Positions 1-11,447 are shown, counted from the first letter of the stretch. The stretch: 64,000 nucleotides of DNA from Leuctra nigra (GCA_934045905.1 OW203763.1:39896724-39960723), one strand, 5' to 3'. Program-made: numbers and translations. Notes: generated by a model not told the origin, from the letters alone.

Positions 1-238
1 ATCGAGGCAGTTCACAGTGCAGCGGCTGTGTTCCAATATAAGCTGCGTTAGCAACTTACCGATTTTGAAGATAGGGTCAGAAGACCGTGAATTTCATCCA
101 CGTTTGACAACTGACTAACTTCATTCGACTTGGTATTCTCATAAGCAGATGAGTGCGCATATGTATGAAATATGATTTTTACTGAATCCCTCAGTTAGGT
201 GAATGTTAATAAATACCAACTGCAATGTGAAAAGATTT

Positions 239-310
239 TCCTCGAGTGGGACTCGAACCCACGACCTTCCGATATCCAGTCAGATGCTCTACCAGCTGAG
301 CTATCGAGGC
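239..310 (-). tRNA. tRNA-like unit, anticodon GGA by position (possible pseudogene or SINE head)
   Basis: The minus strand folds as a cloverleaf. It has acceptor strands CCTCGA/TCGAGG with the first pair G-A mismatched, a D arm GCTC/GAGC, an anticodon stem TCTGA/TCGGA around the loop CTGGATA, and a T arm GTGGG-TTCGAGT-CCCAC. A-box and B-box promoter sequences are intact. By position the anticodon is GGA, which would read serine UCC/UCU, but the long variable arm of a tRNA-Ser is absent (only about 5 nt). It is therefore more likely a tRNA-like repeat head than a working serine tRNA. No intron is visible. Confidence 0.6.
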
Positions 311-386
311 AGTTCACAGTGCAGCGGCTGTGTTCCAATATAAGCTGCGTTAGCAACTTACCGATTTTGAAGATAGGGTCAGAACT

Positions 387-458
387 GCCTCGATAGCTCA
401 GCTGGTAGAGCATCTGACTGGATATCGGAAGGTCGTGGGTTCGAGTCCCACTCGAGGA
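387..458 (+). tRNA. tRNA-like unit, second inverted copy
   Basis: This is the inverted twin of the unit at 239-310, identical over the cloverleaf. The same mismatched first acceptor pair, GGA loop position and short variable loop argue against a normal serine tRNA. It is followed by AAAATC and the same 3' flank that borders the other copy, so the flank belongs to the repeated unit, as it would in a SINE. Confidence 0.6.
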
Positions 459-598
459 AAATCTTTTCACATTGCAGTTGGTATTTATTAAATAATAAAA
501 CTGTTTTTGAAAGTAATGAGTTGGCTGAAAAAAATGTGATGGCATCATCGGATGAAGTCTATGCTAACTCATCATCTACATCTGGTAGTTGCGTTGAG

Positions 599-679
599 CT
601 CTCATTTAATTGATAATACATAACAAGGATTGATTGTCAAGGAACCTGACCAGCAGCCAATCCGTTTCATTCAAATATC
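599..679 (+). repeat. Dispersed repeat, inverted copy at 49230-49296
   Basis: The stretch from TTTAATTGAT through GATTGATTGTCAAGGA to AATCCGTTTC is matched on the other strand at 49230-49296, just after the tail of the LINE there. Identity is high but includes small indels. Its class is unknown. Confidence 0.6.
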
Positions 680-772
680 TTTTTATGATTTGTTGGGTGT
701 ACATTGGCAAAATTCTGGCTTCTGTATTCTTGACACAGCATCCCTATTCATGTGTAGTTTTCTTATTTGCAG

Positions 773-831
773 ATCAAGAACGGAACCATACGATCAAGGA
801 GCAGATATTGCCCGCTGGATCTTTTCTCTGG
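773..831 (+). CDS. IPPK: Inositol-pentakisphosphate 2-kinase, internal exon
   Basis: IPPK phosphorylates Ins(1,3,4,5,6)P5 at the 2-position to give InsP6 (phytate). This 59-nt exon follows a pyrimidine-rich tract ending TTTGCAG and stops before the donor GTAAGT at 832. It starts in phase 0 and reads IKNGTIRSRSRYCPLDLFS plus two bases of a glycine codon. The YCPLDLFSG string matches the family segment YCPLDLYSG that I recall from vertebrate IPPK, which sits just before the 'QNNLKIF' segment. That segment is found in the next exon, at 8466. Upstream exons with the ATP-binding and inositol-binding N-lobe must lie left of the window. Confidence 0.85.
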
Positions 832-1144
832 GTAAGTCAGCAATATCTCCTATGAATTGAAGAAAATGTCAATGTGTGGCAAGAACATGTGTAATATCGA
901 CGGGCCCTGTTTCAATATACTGTTGTGTGCAAATGAGATCGCAAGATATGATGTAATGTAAGTTGTAACACAAGAGTGTGGACATTGGGCACTAGACCAC
1001 CTCCTATATGGTTGTATCAAACATAAAGTGAGACTTGGAAAGGAAATACTAGTTTTCGGAATGTGTTTCTGGTAAAAGCAGTGACAACAAGGATCTAGGC
1101 TTGATCGCCAGTGGAGTATACTGTATACTAGGAAAACGCTCAGT

Positions 1145-2850
1145 GTAACGCGTTGATGAGCGAGCACGGGTACGTGCAAATTCTCGAACCGGAAATGCGT
1201 ACACAACGCAAAGAAAACATTTACATCCATATTTAATTGAAATATGATCACTCAATCAATAAAAAAGTATATGCTTTTCATCGAAACTTGAAAATAGCAT
1301 CTAAGCACCCTGGTAAATATAGCAAATCAGATTCAATTCAAGTGGCACTGGAAAACATTACTTTCGATACTTCATTACTGACAGATATTAAAAATGTCAA
1401 AAAGTTCATACGTTCTTAACTGATTGGGATGAAATTTTGTAAAATAAGAGACAATGTTGGTCTTAACTAGGAAAACGCTCTGAGTAACGCGTTGATGAGC
1501 GAGCACGGATACGCGCAACACCCGAACCGAAATTATGTTTATCGAAAATGTCCTTAAAAGCCAATAATTCTTGAATTTCGTCACAGACTTGTATGAAAAT
1601 CTCCAACAATTCCTAAAATATTGGTCCCAATAACCACGCTGGATTGAACGATTGAATCGATCGATTGAACCTTTATGATTGAACGATTCCTTATGAATTG
1701 CCAAAAATCACAGGATATCGTCCAAAAAAGTGTTAAACGGTCATATCAGTTTCATAATACGTTTGAAAGTTTCTGCTCTAACAACCTTGAAGTGAAGATT
1801 CGAAGACTCCGTGAAATATGAAATTCGAGAAATATGATAGCCAACACGCAAAATATCCGTAAACTGTCGATAACTTTTGAATTTAAACACAGTTTAGTCT
1901 GAAAATTGTCAAAAATACAGATAATGTTGGACCCGATGACCATACAAAATTTTAAGTTGATCGGTCAAACGGTTCTGGATTAAATTTCAAAAAGCACATG
2001 AAATATTTTTTTAAATTTTAACCAATGGGAGGATTTGGCTGAAAATTTGTAAAATAAGACACAATGTTGGTCCTAATGACCATGCAAAATATAAGGTCGA
2101 TCACATTTGTCGAAGTCCATTTTCATTTTTCAGCCTATCAGGAGATATTTATTTAAATTTCAACCAATGAATGGATTTAAAAAAAATTAGGGTCTGCAAA
2201 CAGAGAAGGTTGGTTTTACATGTGTGCAAAATTTCATATCGATCGGTGAAACGGTGCGACCTGTGTATCGGCTATTAGCAGCCAAAAACAAAAACAAAAA
2301 CAAAAACAAAAAAAAACACAAAAAAAAAGACACAGGTCCGTGCCAAAAGAGCCAAAAGGAGACGCTCGCTTCGCTCGCTCAATGATCATGCAAAATATGA
2401 GTTTGATCAGAATTATCGAAGACCGTTTTCATTTTCAGCCTATCAGGAGATATTTATTTAAATTTTAACCAATTAATGGATTTCAAAAAAAATTAAGGCC
2501 TGCAAACAGAGAAAGTTGGTTTTACATGTGTGCAAAATTTCAGCTCGATCGAAGAAAAACTTTGACCTGTATAGGCAAAATATGAGTTTGATCAGATTTA
2601 TCGAAGACCATTTTCATTTTTCAACCTATCAGGAGATGTTTATTTAAATTTTAACCAATTAATGGATTTCAAAAAAAAAATTTGGGTCTGCAAACAGAGA
2701 AGGTTGGTTTTACATGTGTGCAAAATTTCAGACCGATCGCTGAAACGGTGCAACCTGTGTATCAGCTATTAGCAGCCAAAAAAAAAAAAAAAAAAAAAAA
2801 AGAGGTCTGTGCCAAACGAGCCAAAAGGAGACGCTCGCTCAATTATATTA
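1145..2850 (+). repeat. Mosaic of an unclassified repeat family ending GAGACGCTCGCT
   Basis: Two copies of a start motif (TAACGCGTTGATGAGCGAGC, then ACGGGTACGTGC) lie at about 1146 and 1483. Three partial tandem copies of the other end occupy about 2090-2390, 2395-2575 and 2580-2850. Each has CTATCAGGAGATATTTATTT, AACAGAGAA(G/A)GTTGGTTTTAC and GTGTGCAAAATTTCA. Two finish in A-rich linkers followed by GAGACGCTCGCT. The same start and end motifs bound the repeats at 36927-37890 and 38297-39313, and a minus copy of the end lies at 51590-51900. GAGCGAGC at the start and GCTCGCTC at the end form a short inverted pair. I could not assign a class. Confidence 0.7.
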
Positions 2851-2983
2851 TACCGGTTCTCAAAATGCCCTTCTTTATTATATTTCCTACAGTTTACAAA
2901 TAGTGTTGGTAGACTTCATTATTACTAAATAACCCTCTTATGAGTGATCCTGATGATTGGTAAAAGATAATTAATAATAATAA

Positions 2984-3345
2984 TAATAATTAGATTAGAT
3001 TAGATTATTTATTTTTTGTTTGTGACCATTTTCATGGTATAACACGTCAATTACAATATTATATCATAATAAAAATAACATACTGCCATACAATACATAC
3101 ATTAAAATCATAATTCATAAATAAGCTAAAACTATAAACACCATGTACATAAATTAATGATCAAAAGATAAAAATTCATCAAAACTATAAAAACAATTTT
3201 TAATAAGGAACATTTTTAAGTTACATTTAAAAATATGAAGTCTGTCATAATCAACTGTTTCCTTAAGAGGCCTTATCATGGACGATTTTTTGATCTTTAA
3301 AAATGTGAAACTTCGGCAACTTCTGCCGGCCGATCTATAAGAGAT
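2984..3345 (-). mobile_element. LINE (jockey-like) 3' end fragment
   Basis: Read on the minus strand, a short coding remnant (VDYDRLHIFKCNLKMFLIKN and then CFYSFDEFL) matches the carboxyl end of the LINE at 45905-49222 (IDYERLYIFKSSLKEF and CFYSIDEFL). A related 3' UTR containing GTAATTGACGTG follows, then a tail with repeated AATCT at 2990-3008. It is strongly 5'-truncated and carries no reverse transcriptase core. Confidence 0.75.
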
Positions 3346-3420
3346 AAAAATCCTGTCTAAATGGCATTATGAAGATCATTCTATTTCCAATGATTCTTAG
3401 TTGTTAAAATTTGTATTAAA

Positions 3421-4430
3421 GAAAATGTAATTTAATTGCATTTATTCCAAATTACGTCTAAAATTCATTATTTTTAGTCTTTTTCGAAGCTTCATTGTGA
3501 GTTACCCAAACATGCTAGAACAAAATGACAAACGCACATTACATTGTTTATCTTTTTTCTTCACAACCTACTTTTTTCATCATTACAGGTATAATATTGC
3601 CTGAGATTTTTCGTGCAGTAATTGTTGGTAATTTTGATTATAAATTGGAGATTTGTCTGGCCTTCCGTCTTCGACTGGCTTTCGAGGCAGTCAGGTGGAA
3701 GGGTTGAGGACTATGGAGCTAATGAAGCGGACGGTTGGTGTCCGGAGGACAATAGACAGGAGATCCTCGCCTTTTCCGTAGCCAACCCTTCTTGACAACA
3801 TATTTGAGAACCCCATATTGTAATATATAAACTCACTAACTACTCTAAGATAAAAATGCCCGTGTCAATATTCATTTCGTTATAGATATGTTATTTTTTT
3901 GATGTCTATATATAATGGTACTTATAATAGTACCAAATACCGATTTAAAATTATATTGTGTACACATTTGTAGCCACTGAATTTGATTTTTCTTTATCAC
4001 TTGTGATATTATGAGCAATATTCTATGAGATTGATGGGAGAAAGAAATTATGCGATAATATTCATTTATAGTAGTAAAGAACAATACATTACTGCTGTAA
4101 ACATCCAGTGGTCAGTATGGAATTAATTTTCTGTTTTCGCGCTTGTGCAATGAATAATGAACACATTGGACTTATTTCATAATGAATTACTATTAAAATT
4201 GTTTGGACAAAATGTCTTGCCAATAACTTGTTTTGAAGATTGCATTTCTCTTCTTGTGATGTGTGATCTAACGTGATAGCACATAATTAATTTGATTCTC
4301 AATGTGTCTTTTGAAATATTGACCCAAAAAGGGCCGAGCCACTACTTGACACGTCACGACTGTGACACACACATGTATTTCGCACATTTTTAGTTATCGG
4401 TTTTTATACGTTTAAACAGTTGAATAAGTG
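3421..4430. other. Intronic DNA, nothing recognised
   Basis: This lies inside the first visible IPPK intron. Short chance ORFs only; no motifs, TIRs or RNA genes were seen. Confidence 0.5.
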
Positions 4431-4534
4431 TTGAGCAGAGTGTTTCTTCCAAATATTAGAATATTTTACTCTAGTGGGCATTTAGCAAGTATCACAGGCA
4501 CGTATTCACTTGATTTTGATTTGTTGGTGAGGGA

Positions 4535-4623
4535 GGGGGGGGGGGGGGGGGGAGTAAATATATCAGGGATCGACGGATATGATGTAAAGGTAGTGTCCCT
4601 ATGGGGAGGGGGGGGGGGGGGGG
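4535..4623 (+). repeat. Two long G homopolymers 55 bp apart
   Basis: Runs of 18 G (4535-4552) and 16 G (4608-4623) stand in AT-rich DNA. They are part of a window-wide excess of long G tracts. Confidence 0.9.
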
Positions 4624-4683
4624 AGAGGGATGGCCCACATGGCCCTTTTTTCATATATTTAGTAAAAAAGAATCTAATGTAAA

Positions 4684-5500
4684 ATGTGACTGGTAAGTCG
4701 CATAAGCATATTCATGAGGAATCTTGAGACAATTGCAGCATAATCCGTATTTGTTTTTGACAGGTCACCCCTCCCCCTTCCAGTTTGCCGCACATGACAT
4801 ATTTTAATTTTCGATCAAAATAATCATTTAATGTGATTTTCGTATCCTTTTCAAAGAAATGAACAGTGTTTGTTAGGAAATTTTAGGCAAACTTGTTTTT
4901 GGACTTAAATTGGTACCTATGTGTAAATATAAAAAAAATATTCATGAGGATGATTAATAAGGATGCATGAGGATTCGAGATTAGGCACCCAGAAATAATT
5001 GTAAAAATGATTGAATCAGGTCTTCTCACACCGAGAATAAATTATAAACGAATCGATTTGAAATTTTTGACACTATACAACACGTATGGCTCAAGTGAAT
5101 TTGTATACCTTTTGTTCGAAATTCTCTGAAAAGTAAAAATGTTTATCGGATCAACTCCATATTTTGCATCTTCATTGGGACAAACATTTATTTAACTGAT
5201 TGTTCTATCAAGATTGTAATTCTATCAAGAATTTTAAACTCGTTTTGTTGTCGATATTTGATATATCGAAAAGGATATGCACCGCGCCGTGATCACTTAT
5301 TTTTCACTCCAAAAGGTATAGAGAGCTTTTTGAGTTGAAATGACGAGTTGACCAGACGCAAAGTGGGACATTTTGTATTCTTTAATATAGTTCACGTCAG
5401 TTGTTTAGTCGTTTTATTCATGAGAGGTGATTTCAGTTTGGGGTAATGCGCGTGCCGGTGCTCGCTTTTTAACTTTACTTATGATTTTACTTATACTTAT
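4684..5500. other. Intronic DNA, nothing recognised
   Basis: AT-rich sequence with no supported gene, TIR or RNA feature. Confidence 0.5.
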
Positions 5501-5529
5501 GCTTATTGTAATGATCAATACTCAAAGAG

Positions 5530-5840
5530 CGTCCAGAGCGTTTACCAGCTGAGCCAACTTGCTTCGTACGCATCTGTTCAATAAAGTCACTGAGATAATT
5601 AGAGGATGAATACCACTGAAGCGCAAAATTTGAGTGTGAATCAATCTCGGGTTTACTTGGTATGTATAAGATTATGAGAGAATAAATTATCTACAAATTG
5701 AAATTGAATTGAATTGTAAATTGAATTGAAAGACTGAGAGCAATTCGAACAACTTTTTACATCATTCAAAACTTGTGAAACGCAAGATCGAGAACATTGA
5801 CTTCCGCCCTTCTACCTCAGTAGTTAAGAATCTTAGCCAA
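5530..5840 (-). repeat. Remnants of tRNA-derived SINEs
   Basis: The minus strand has an A-box-like CAAGTTGGCTCAGCTGGT near 5544-5562. A block GACTTCCGCCC(T/A) with flanks, at about 5786-5830, is also present at 35815-35850 next to a SINE-like 3' end. Both are degenerate fragments. Confidence 0.45.
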
Positions 5841-6059
5841 ATATGTACCGAAATTCAAAAATAAAAAAGTTATTTGTATCGATGTTCAATATGGCATTAA
5901 TTTTTTTGTCAAAATGATTCAAATCGCAATTCTATAATAAAGTTCATGAATCATTATACTGATGTAGCGCATGAGCGGGCAGATTATACCCTTTCTTTAA
6001 CAATAGCCGAGCGAGCAACCCCTGGGTACCGATGGTCAAGAGCGAGCTGAGCAAACCTT

Positions 6060-8405
6060 TTTCTACTTCATCCGTGGACATTGAGAACAATACAAGACAA
6101 CTTCCATCTCTCTCGCGCATTATTATACTTCATTGAGCCACTAATGTGCCTAGGACTGAGGTTGGATTTGGTCCGGCATGAGGCGGCCTCAAACTTATTA
6201 TAAAAAGAAACACCAACCGCTAAAGGATTTTGCTTAATATATTTCGAATTGACTAATCCTGTTCTTAAATCTGTATTATTTCTTGTGAAGTGCGAATGCA
6301 CTTCATTGACCTCATGTGTTAAATGTTTATTCTCAATTACGTACATAACAACATGAAAAATGTAAATACAAGGCAACGTCATGATATTAAATCGAATGAA
6401 TAAAGGTCAACAAGAATCTTTATAGAAAACACCTGCTGTGCACGGGTCAAAATTTGCATCCGCCAGGTACCGTATTGCTCTCTTTTGCAATATAAAAAGA
6501 CGTTTAGTATGCGATGAGTGTCCCCACAATATTATTCCATATGACAATCTGGAATGTAAGAATAATATACTAATCTAGCAGTATTAAAATTGCTGATAGT
6601 CATAATTCTTTTAATTAAAAAACACCCTGATGCAATTTTACTACCAACATCTTTAATATGTTCTTTCCAAGTCAAAGTGTTATCAAGTGTGAGACCCAAA
6701 AACTTAGTAAATTTCTTTGTCACTATACTTTTGTTATGCAAATATATTAAATGACTAATCAAGTCAATATTCCTCCTATTTGGTTGAAAATGCAACAAAA
6801 CAGTTTTTGATATATTTAAACACAAATCATTATTCTCAACCCAAGATGCTAACTGTTTCACTGCAATGGTATTGTAACAATTCGAATCAACGTTAGGAGC
6901 TGCAGGTCCAAACATATTTCCACTTAAAAAATGTGTTGTATCATCAGCAAATAAAGTTAAACTACCATTTTTTACCAAATTTGGCAAATCATCAGTGAAT
7001 AATATAAATAACAAAGGAGCAATTGTAGACCCTTGTGGCACACCAATATTTATAATTACCTCATGAGAATAATGAATTCCAGTGAGATTTATTAATTTAG
7101 TACCTAACTTGCTTCCTATCTGTTATATAGGGTTTAATCCAATTAAGAGAGACCCCATTAGTTCCAAAGTTTGTTAACTTGGTTAATAATTTTTTATGAT
7201 TTACCATGTCAAATGCTTTCGAAAAGTCATAAAAAATTCCGATCGCCGAATTCTTACTGACCAATGAATCGAAAACATTATTTATGAAACTCATGATTGC
7301 TGAAATTGTTGATTTACCTCTTCTAAATCCATGTTGACTGTTAGTTAGGAGAGAGAACTTTTCTAAAAAATATATTAATTGATCACAAAATGCTTTTTCA
7401 AAAATCTTAGAAAATACGGATAGTAATGCTAATGGTCTATAATTATCAACTAATTCCTTATCCCCCTTCTTATAAAGTGGAGTAATAATTGCTTTTTTTA
7501 ATTTATTGGGAAAAATACCAGTTGAAAATGATTTATTAATTATGAAAATCAATGGTTCAGCTAGATAAAAAGCTACGTGTTTTATAATATTACAAGGAAT
7601 CTCATCGTAACCAGCAGATGTTTTAATAGTAGCTTTATCAATTATATCATAGAACACTTTTTTATCCAACGTCGACAATAAGAAATTTACACCAACAGGC
7701 GCAAATTCCCTATCAAATTTACTATCATCAATCATCATCACTAGTATACCTCCTACCACAATTTCCTAATACAGTAGAAGCAGCATTTTTGAAATACATA
7801 TTAAAAATGTTCGCTACTTCAGTTATTTCTTCAATTTCAGACCCATCACAGAGTAACTTAATATTATCATTTCTATTGACATTAATGTTTGAGTTATTCA
7901 CATTACTTTTGATTAAATTCCAGGCCGATTTTACTATGTTACTAGATGAATTAATTATATCAATATTCATAAGTTTTTTACTTTCTTTTATTGCTGCCTT
8001 ATATTTCCTTTTAAGTTTCCGGTAATTTTCTTTGGAAACCAAATTATTATTACATTTAGAGATTAAATATAACTTTTTAACTTCCTCAGACATTCGCTTT
8101 AACTCAGACGTAAACCAAGCATTCACCCCCCTCTTAGTATTACGTACCTTAAATCTTTTAATGGGAAATGCATAATTAAATTTCTAATTGAACAATGTCA
8201 TTAACTCATTAAACATATCATCTACATTCTCCAAAGCATAAATACTGTCCCAGTTGGTGTTACTTAATAATAGTGTGAAGTTATCAATTTGATCCTTTTT
8301 AAACGTTCTCTTATTTATGAACAATGGCTTAGTCACATAATCATTACATTTAATATTAAGAAATTGGACACAATGATCAGATAAACCAGCATCAACTAAA
8401 AGATA
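6060..8405 (-). mobile_element. 5'-truncated jockey-like non-LTR retrotransposon inside an IPPK intron
   Basis: The element lies antisense to IPPK, ending only about 60 bp upstream of the exon at 8466. It starts in the last part of the endonuclease domain (DAGLSDHCVQ, near 8400) and continues through the linker and reverse transcriptase to a carboxyl remnant near 6068. It is colinear with the LINE at 45905-49222 and is clearly a diverged member of the same family. The 3' tail is not clean, and no target duplication could be identified. Its proximity to the splice acceptor suggests the insertion was tolerated because it does not touch the polypyrimidine tract. Confidence 0.85.
6068..8400 (-). 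pseudogene. Broken endonuclease/reverse transcriptase ORF of the antisense LINE
   Basis: Open pieces at 8126-7728, 7759-7097, 7041-6532 and 6382-6068 together cover one ORF. Recognisable RT blocks are NYRPLALLSVFSKIFEK, FYDFSKAFDMVNH, MPQGSTIAPLLFILF and the catalytic LTLFADDTTHFLS. Breaks seen: an in-frame TAG at about 8187, where the related LINE has glutamine, frame changes near 7740 and 7090, and divergence after 6530. It cannot encode an active protein as read. Confidence 0.85.
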
Positions 8406-8465
8406 GTGATTATACTAACTGAATTATCAGTGGTAAATCTGCAGGTTTTTCTTTTTGTTTTTCAG

Positions 8466-8621
8466 CAATCTCCGCAGAATGAAGAAATCTTTGCAAGCTT
8501 TGTTGGACAATCCCCAGAACAATCTCAAGATCTTTCAGGACGGAGTGTTGGTGTATGGCGATGAAATGATCAGTGATTTGAGCTGCATCTTGCGCAAGTT
8601 GTTTCCACTCAATGCTGACTG
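8466..8621 (+). CDS. IPPK: Inositol-pentakisphosphate 2-kinase, internal exon
   Basis: The acceptor is TTTTTGTTTTTCAG and the donor GTATGC at 8622. The exon's first base completes the glycine codon begun in the exon ending at 831, so the junction reads LFSG-NLRRMKKSLQALL. It then reads DNPQNNLKIFQDGVLVYGDE, close to the vertebrate family segment QNNLKIFKNGELIYG that I recall. It ends with two bases of a codon completed in the exon at 10847. The fit of both phases and of the conserved segment order makes the assignment strong. The intron upstream is 7634 bp and the one downstream 2225 bp, both filled with repeats. Confidence 0.9.
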
Positions 8622-8769
8622 GTATGCTGATTACGTCTTTAAAGCATGACTATTTAATAGCAAATTAGCAAGCATATTTAAATAGTTGAACAAGAAGAAA
8701 GAATTATTCCTTAAAAGATAGGTTTTGGTGATAAAAATAGCTTAAATTTCATAAAAATGGCTTTAATTC

Positions 8770-8990
8770 ATTCTTGAAATTCAAAATTTTCCCGGGCCTG
8801 CCCGGCCCGGACCCGCGTGTTGTTGGGAGACCCTCCCCCAGGACCCAATTGATGCCATAGCAAGGTGTACCCCAAAAAGTTCACATTTCGGGTATTCCCC
8901 CCCCCCCCCCCCCCCCCACAACCGCCATCACGAAACTGCATCACGAAAACTGTCCCGGATTGCATGCATTGCAAGGTGGCAACCCTAGTC
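8770..8990 (-). repeat. GC-rich dispersed repeat with a GGGTTGCC-type terminus
   Basis: The CCCGGGCCTGCCCGG, GGACCCGCG and ACCCTCCCCC blocks recur at 12480, 17930, 51920 and 54490. The copy contains a 21-nt C run (8897-8917) and ends GGTGGCAACCCTA at about 8977-8989. That matches in inverse the TAGGGTTGCC terminus at 54372 and 45393. It is probably the tail end of a DNA element. Confidence 0.6.
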
Positions 8991-9166
8991 TAAATGTGAA
9001 TTAATAAATTATAGTAATTATTATGCATATTATTGAAATGCACTTTTTGAGCTCGACAATGCTAGGAAGGGGGAATAGCGAAAGTGGGAATGGGCAAAAT
9101 AGGTAAAGAACCGAATAATCTGCCATTTTAAGATAAGGAAGAATTGGTTTCAGTTAGTAATGACTA

Positions 9167-10024
9167 GAGCCAGTTTTAAATGGTGATGCGCGAATTCGCG
9201 AATTGTTCTGATTGCACTATTTTCTTCTACTAAAATCCATTTCATTGTGTATAGATCCCAAATCTACCATTTTTACATCGCGAAAAAAAACGAAATCCAA
9301 CCCTGATCGCGATATTCAACATTTTCCGCGAAATGACCACGAAATAAAGGTTTTCTATTAAAATTACTGCTTTTATCCCCCTAACAGGTCACACAACAAC
9401 AAACGAAACCAGTTTCTTTCCATGTGCTACTCACTCAACCCCCTCCCCCTCGCCAGACACTTTGCTACCCACCCTCAAAGTGAACCAGACCAGTCTAACC
9501 AGTTGATGATGCCTCCAGGCTGCTTTGTTTTGCGCCCCCATCTGTTCAAGGTCGTCCGGTTTTCCCAACCCCCCTTCCACCCTCAACCAGTCGCAACTAT
9601 TCATCAATAGTCTACTTACACAGAAGGATATTTTGGAACAATTACTGCACTGAAAATTGTTGGATTGGGAAAGAAAATATTGTCAAACTATACATTTTGC
9701 GTCGTGAAATTTTAAATATGTATCATCTATACAGAGAAAATGTGGGTTGGGGAAAATACAGTACAGAGCATTAAAGACGCCATTCTAGACAAGCCTATTT
9801 CAGTGCTAATAGTGCATGACCAATCCATTCCAATCCCTCCTCCAAAGTGGCATACATGTTTTTCATCTAATTATGGTTTCTGGGGGCTATTACAATGTGT
9901 TTTATAACCAATTTAATATCACCACAAAATCGCGAAATCCCTCTTCCAGAAAAAACACAAAAAACGAAATTGATGATTTTAAAAACGAATTTTAAGAAAT
10001 AAAATCACCACTTAAAACTGGCTC
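9167..10024. mobile_element. 858-bp non-autonomous TIR element with 12-bp target duplications
   Basis: The ends are inverted: GAGCCAGTTTTAAATGGTGAT at 9167 against ATCACCACTTAAAACTGGCTC ending at 10024. The identical 12-mer TAGTAATGACTA flanks both sides (9155-9166 and 10025-10036). Its outer CTA/TAG could alternatively belong to the TIRs, leaving a shorter duplication. No transposase-like ORF was seen; the 62-residue ORF at 9422-9610 is proline-rich and looks non-coding. Superfamily unassigned. Long duplications of 9-11 bp would suit Mutator-like elements. It sits in the last IPPK intron. Confidence 0.85.
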
Positions 10025-10036
10025 TAGTAATGACTA

Positions 10037-10846
10037 ATGATTTTTAACATTTCATACCTTGGCTGTCCCTGTCACAATATTATGCATATTTCAAGATTTT
10101 TTTAGTGCAGTGCGTTAAATAGCTTTCAGCTGATTAAAATGTGTATTCAATAAATGCGATATAATGCATCTAGGTAATGCATTTTATCAGAAAGGTACCC
10201 TGTAAAACCCATAAAATCCCATTGAAGGATCCATATTTTTAAGCAAAATTGCCCATAAATTTTTGAGACCTGACTGGGAACCCTGTAAACTCTCTAAGGC
10301 AGACATTTTGAACATGCTTACTTCAAAATAATCCTTGTCTGTAAACTATTAACACCGAGCTAAAATCTAACTTCCTATGCTAATGAGTAATGAATGACAT
10401 AAGAGCACAGAGTGTATTTGCATTGGATTCTCAGCTGTCATTATTGCAATAAATAAATATAAAAATATGAATATATATATGCAAATATGCAATATTAGCT
10501 TTTACCTTACTGTACCTCTTACCTACTTATATTTTTGCAACTCATTCGTTATGGCCAAGGGTTCTTCCTCCATGTTGTAAAATGCTTTATTTAGGTGTAT
10601 GTAGTTAGTTATTTAAGCATACTGTTTTAAAAACTGTGTTTCATATTTACCAGAGAGTATAATATTAGTGTCTTGAAAATCATTGCAGCATAGATCACAC
10701 TAAAATTAGAAAACATTTTTTAGACTTTGATTTCATAGATTAAAAGGAAGTAGGTACTTTGGCAGATAGCGTAATTATATAAAATACAACTTATCTGTGA
10801 GAGATTGACATTTGATTTCATATCAAATCGTTTTATGTGTTCTCAG
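10037..10846. other. Remainder of the last IPPK intron
   Basis: AT-rich DNA; only the acceptor tract TTTTATGTGTTCTCAG at its end is recognisable. Confidence 0.6.
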
Positions 10847-11447
10847 TGCCGAAGACAAGCTCTGCGACCTCGTCCTTCAAGCTCTGACTCGCAACATGTC
10901 TTCCCAGAACCTTGCGGTGATTAATCACAAGCCCATCTGCCACTCACCGGTCACTCCACCGCTCATTGGCGAGCGACTTCCCAGCCAACTCATCAGTCAA
11001 GCCGCTTCTCTGCTCGCCGCTACTCCGCCATGCGACTGGTCCAGCGAAGAATTACCCCGCGACTGCATTCTCGATAGAATCCTCGGAATCCAGCGGTTGG
11101 AACACGAAGGCTCCGATCGAGTCTATGCAGATTACTTAGATCTCAAACCCAAAAACAACTTTGCTTACGTAGAAGAGATGTTAACCTCGGATTCTCTGAC
11201 TCCTGTTCAACGATATCTTTTGGCGACTACGGCAAAGGACTGTTCGGTGATGATTGCTTTCCGTTGTTGCGATGGTCGGGTCTCGGGGGAACAGATCGTG
11301 TATGATTGCGACTCGCTGGCTTATGAGGTAAGCGTGGGGGTGTCTGATCTTGATCCTAAGCCGTTGGCATGCATCGAGAAACATCGGAAACGTGATTACG
11401 AGACATTGCTGGCTTCTTGCCAGATCTTGACGGAGCTCGCTAGCTAA
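10847..11447 (+). CDS. IPPK: Inositol-pentakisphosphate 2-kinase, terminal exon
   Basis: The acceptor is GTGTTCTCAG. The first base completes a cysteine codon with the TG ending the previous exon (NAD-C-AEDKLCDLVLQ). The exon encodes the C-lobe: PVQRYLLATTAKDCSVMIAF, with the AKDCS block holding the aspartate that in plant IPK1 I recall as catalytic, then YEVSVGVSDLDPKP, whose DLD-KP block carries a metal-binding aspartate in the family. About 30 residues follow before TAA at 11445-11447. The C-terminus is of ordinary length for the family. Codon use is more GC-rich than the surrounding DNA, as expected for a real exon. No AATAAA was found before the MITE at 11786. Confidence 0.95.

Larger units (their letters stand above)
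1..491. repeat. Alternating direct and inverted repeat carrying tRNA-like units
   Basis: Positions 1-84 recur almost unchanged at 301-384 as a direct repeat. Arms of about 109 bp at 206-314 and 383-491 are inverted copies of each other, each holding a tRNA-like unit plus about 33 bp of shared 3' flank. Position 1 starts inside the 5' end of another minus-oriented unit, so the pattern probably continues to the left. It could be a local tRNA/SINE array or an assembly foldback. Confidence 0.8.

Noticed and set aside
239..310. Functional tRNA-Ser(GGA)
   Set aside because: The long variable arm required for serine tRNAs is missing and the first acceptor pair is mismatched.
9422..9610. 62-residue ORF inside the 858-bp TIR element
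   Set aside because: Proline/histidine-rich translation of a C-rich stretch; no transposase features.
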